Shown piece by piece: positions 6,548 to 7,030 of a stretch of DNA of 7,030 bases. The notes beneath the pieces are model-generated. The model was not told the DNA's origin. It saw nothing but the letters and a program-made list of their open reading frames with translations, and did not search any database. The DNA lies in the NCBI GenBank assembly GCA_023356515.1, contig JAKQYG010000223.1, positions 1-7,030 of the forward strand. Direction: 5' to 3'. The translations under genes and the position numbers were made by a program. Source of the stretch: Trichodesmium sp. MAG_R04. GTDB lineage: Bacteria; Cyanobacteriota; Cyanobacteriia; Cyanobacteriales; Microcoleaceae. How positions within the stretch are numbered: the stretch's first letter is position 1; the number at the start of each line of letters is the position of its first letter.

Positions 6548-6880
6548 ATGAGTGAATGGATTCGAATTGGTGAAACTGAAGATTTTTGTAAAGATTTAGG
6601 CGGATGCGTTAAAGTCGATGGAAAACAAATCGCAGTTTTTAACGTTAAAGATAAGTCAGAGTGGTATGCTGTTCAAAATATGTGCCCCCACGACAACAGA
6701 ATGGTTCTTTCTAGAGGATTGGTCGGTGATTTTAGTGGTATTCCGAAAGTAGCATGCCCATTGCATAAACACAATTTTGATCTCACAACGGGCAAACATG
6801 TAAGTGAAGGTGAAATTAATGACCTGATAACTTATCCGGTAAAGGTTCAGGAAGGTACTGTCTACTTACAGATGCTGTAA
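6548..6880 (+). CDS. nirD: NADH-dependent nitrite reductase, small subunit NirD (Rieske-fold)
   Basis: The 110-residue protein, the usual NirD length, is a Rieske [2Fe-2S]-fold partner of NirB acting in the cytoplasm in nitrite-to-ammonium reduction. The cluster ligands are visible as C46-P-H48 and C70-P-L-H73. Between them lies LSRGLVGD, a NirD signature, followed by HNFDLTTGKHV. The C-terminus ends in a typical short beta-strand (VKVQEGTVYLQML). Escherichia coli NirD, as I recall it, lacks these ligands, so this version may bind a real cluster. ATG 6548 is supported by AAGGA nine bases upstream and by alignment with the usual N-terminus (W-I-R-I-G). It follows nirB by 141 bp and probably shares its transcript. 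A tnpB fragment begins in the same reading frame right after its TAA. Confusion with other small Rieske ferredoxins is unlikely given the LSRGLVGD motif and the nirB neighbour. Confidence 0.94.
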   Translation: MSEWIRIGETEDFCKDLGGCVKVDGKQIAVFNVKDKSEWYAVQNMCPHDNRMVLSRGLVGDFSGIPKVACPLHKHNFDLTTGKHVSEGEINDLITYPVKVQEGTVYLQML

Positions 6881-6886
6881 TATTAT

Positions 6887-7030
6887 CTCCGTGAAGTATC
6901 TAAAACAGGGCCTCAATATGCTTTAAGGCATTTATCATCAGCTTGGAAGCGTTGTTTTAGTAAAGTGTCGGGAGTACCTAAATTTAAGAAAAAAGGTAAA
7001 GACGATAGCTTCACTTTAGATGGTTCAATA
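6887..7030 (+). pseudogene. tnpB: 5'-truncated tnpB (IS200/IS605-IS1341 group), running off the window
   Basis: The frame reads LREVSKTGPQYALRHL, then SSAWKRCFSKVSGVPKFKKKGK and DSFTLDGSI. This is the segment of TnpB (RNA-guided OrfB-type nuclease of IS200/IS605 elements) covering 'LREVS-x5-ALRHL', 'F-K-K-K-G' and 'S-F-T-L-D-G', normally some 60-110 residues from the start. No start codon or N-terminal part precedes it: only TAT TAT separates LREV from the nirD stop at 6878-6880, in the same frame. The 5' third is therefore missing and the gene cannot make an intact TnpB as it stands. Catalytic Asp/Glu residues and the zinc finger would lie beyond the right edge, so their state is unknown. 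No TnpA is present. The junction suggests that nirBD arrival or a later deletion cut the element. Confidence 0.8.

Noticed and set aside
1..7030. CRISPR array, tRNA or rRNA genes
   Set aside because: No regularly spaced identical repeats and no tRNA- or rRNA-like segments were found on reading the window.

Overview
The window looks like a piece of a filamentous-type cyanobacterial chromosome. The evidence is a Ser/Thr kinase fused to a membrane segment and a seven-bladed WD40 propeller (a typical cyanobacterial architecture), AT-rich spacers full of short repeats (heptamer runs such as GCAGTCA, TATAGCAA motifs, miniature elements ending in GGACTTA-like inverted repeats), and a TnpB-type IS fragment. 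No HIP1 octamer (GCGATCGC) is seen, so a genus cannot be named.

Layout: (1) bases 1-99 are the 3' end of a small membrane-protein gene, probably TMEM14/UPF0136 family, on the + strand. (2) A 103-bp miniature repeat (131-233) fills the gap to the convergent kinase gene. (3) Bases 237-2600 on the - strand encode the 787-residue kinase-WD40 protein. (4) Bases 2601-3889 hold no convincing gene. They carry a TATAGCAA-bounded repeat, a heptamer run, an 11-bp-stem hairpin, a second copy of the 103-bp repeat, a third element with related ends, and a perfect FNR-type palindrome (TTGAT-N4-ATCAA). (5) Bases 3890-6406 and 6548-6880 on the + strand are nirB and nirD, the two subunits of a NADH-dependent siroheme nitrite reductase. 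(6) From about 6887 to the window end lies a 5'-truncated tnpB reading frame that starts within a few bases of the nirD stop.

nirB and nirD together would reduce nitrite to ammonium in the cytoplasm: electrons go from NADH to FAD, through BFD-type Fe-S domains, to the siroheme/[4Fe-4S] centre, with NirD as a Rieske-fold small subunit. The textbook assimilatory enzyme of cyanobacteria is the ferredoxin-dependent NirA, so a NirBD locus here is unusual. Its visibly higher G+C and CTT-rich leucine codons, the 141-bp repeat-filled nirB-nirD gap, the miniature elements upstream and the broken tnpB downstream together suggest a laterally acquired module. The most notable regulatory signal is the perfect FNR-type box about 250 bp upstream of nirB. 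Transfer and regulation are inferences; the enzyme assignments rest on clear motifs.
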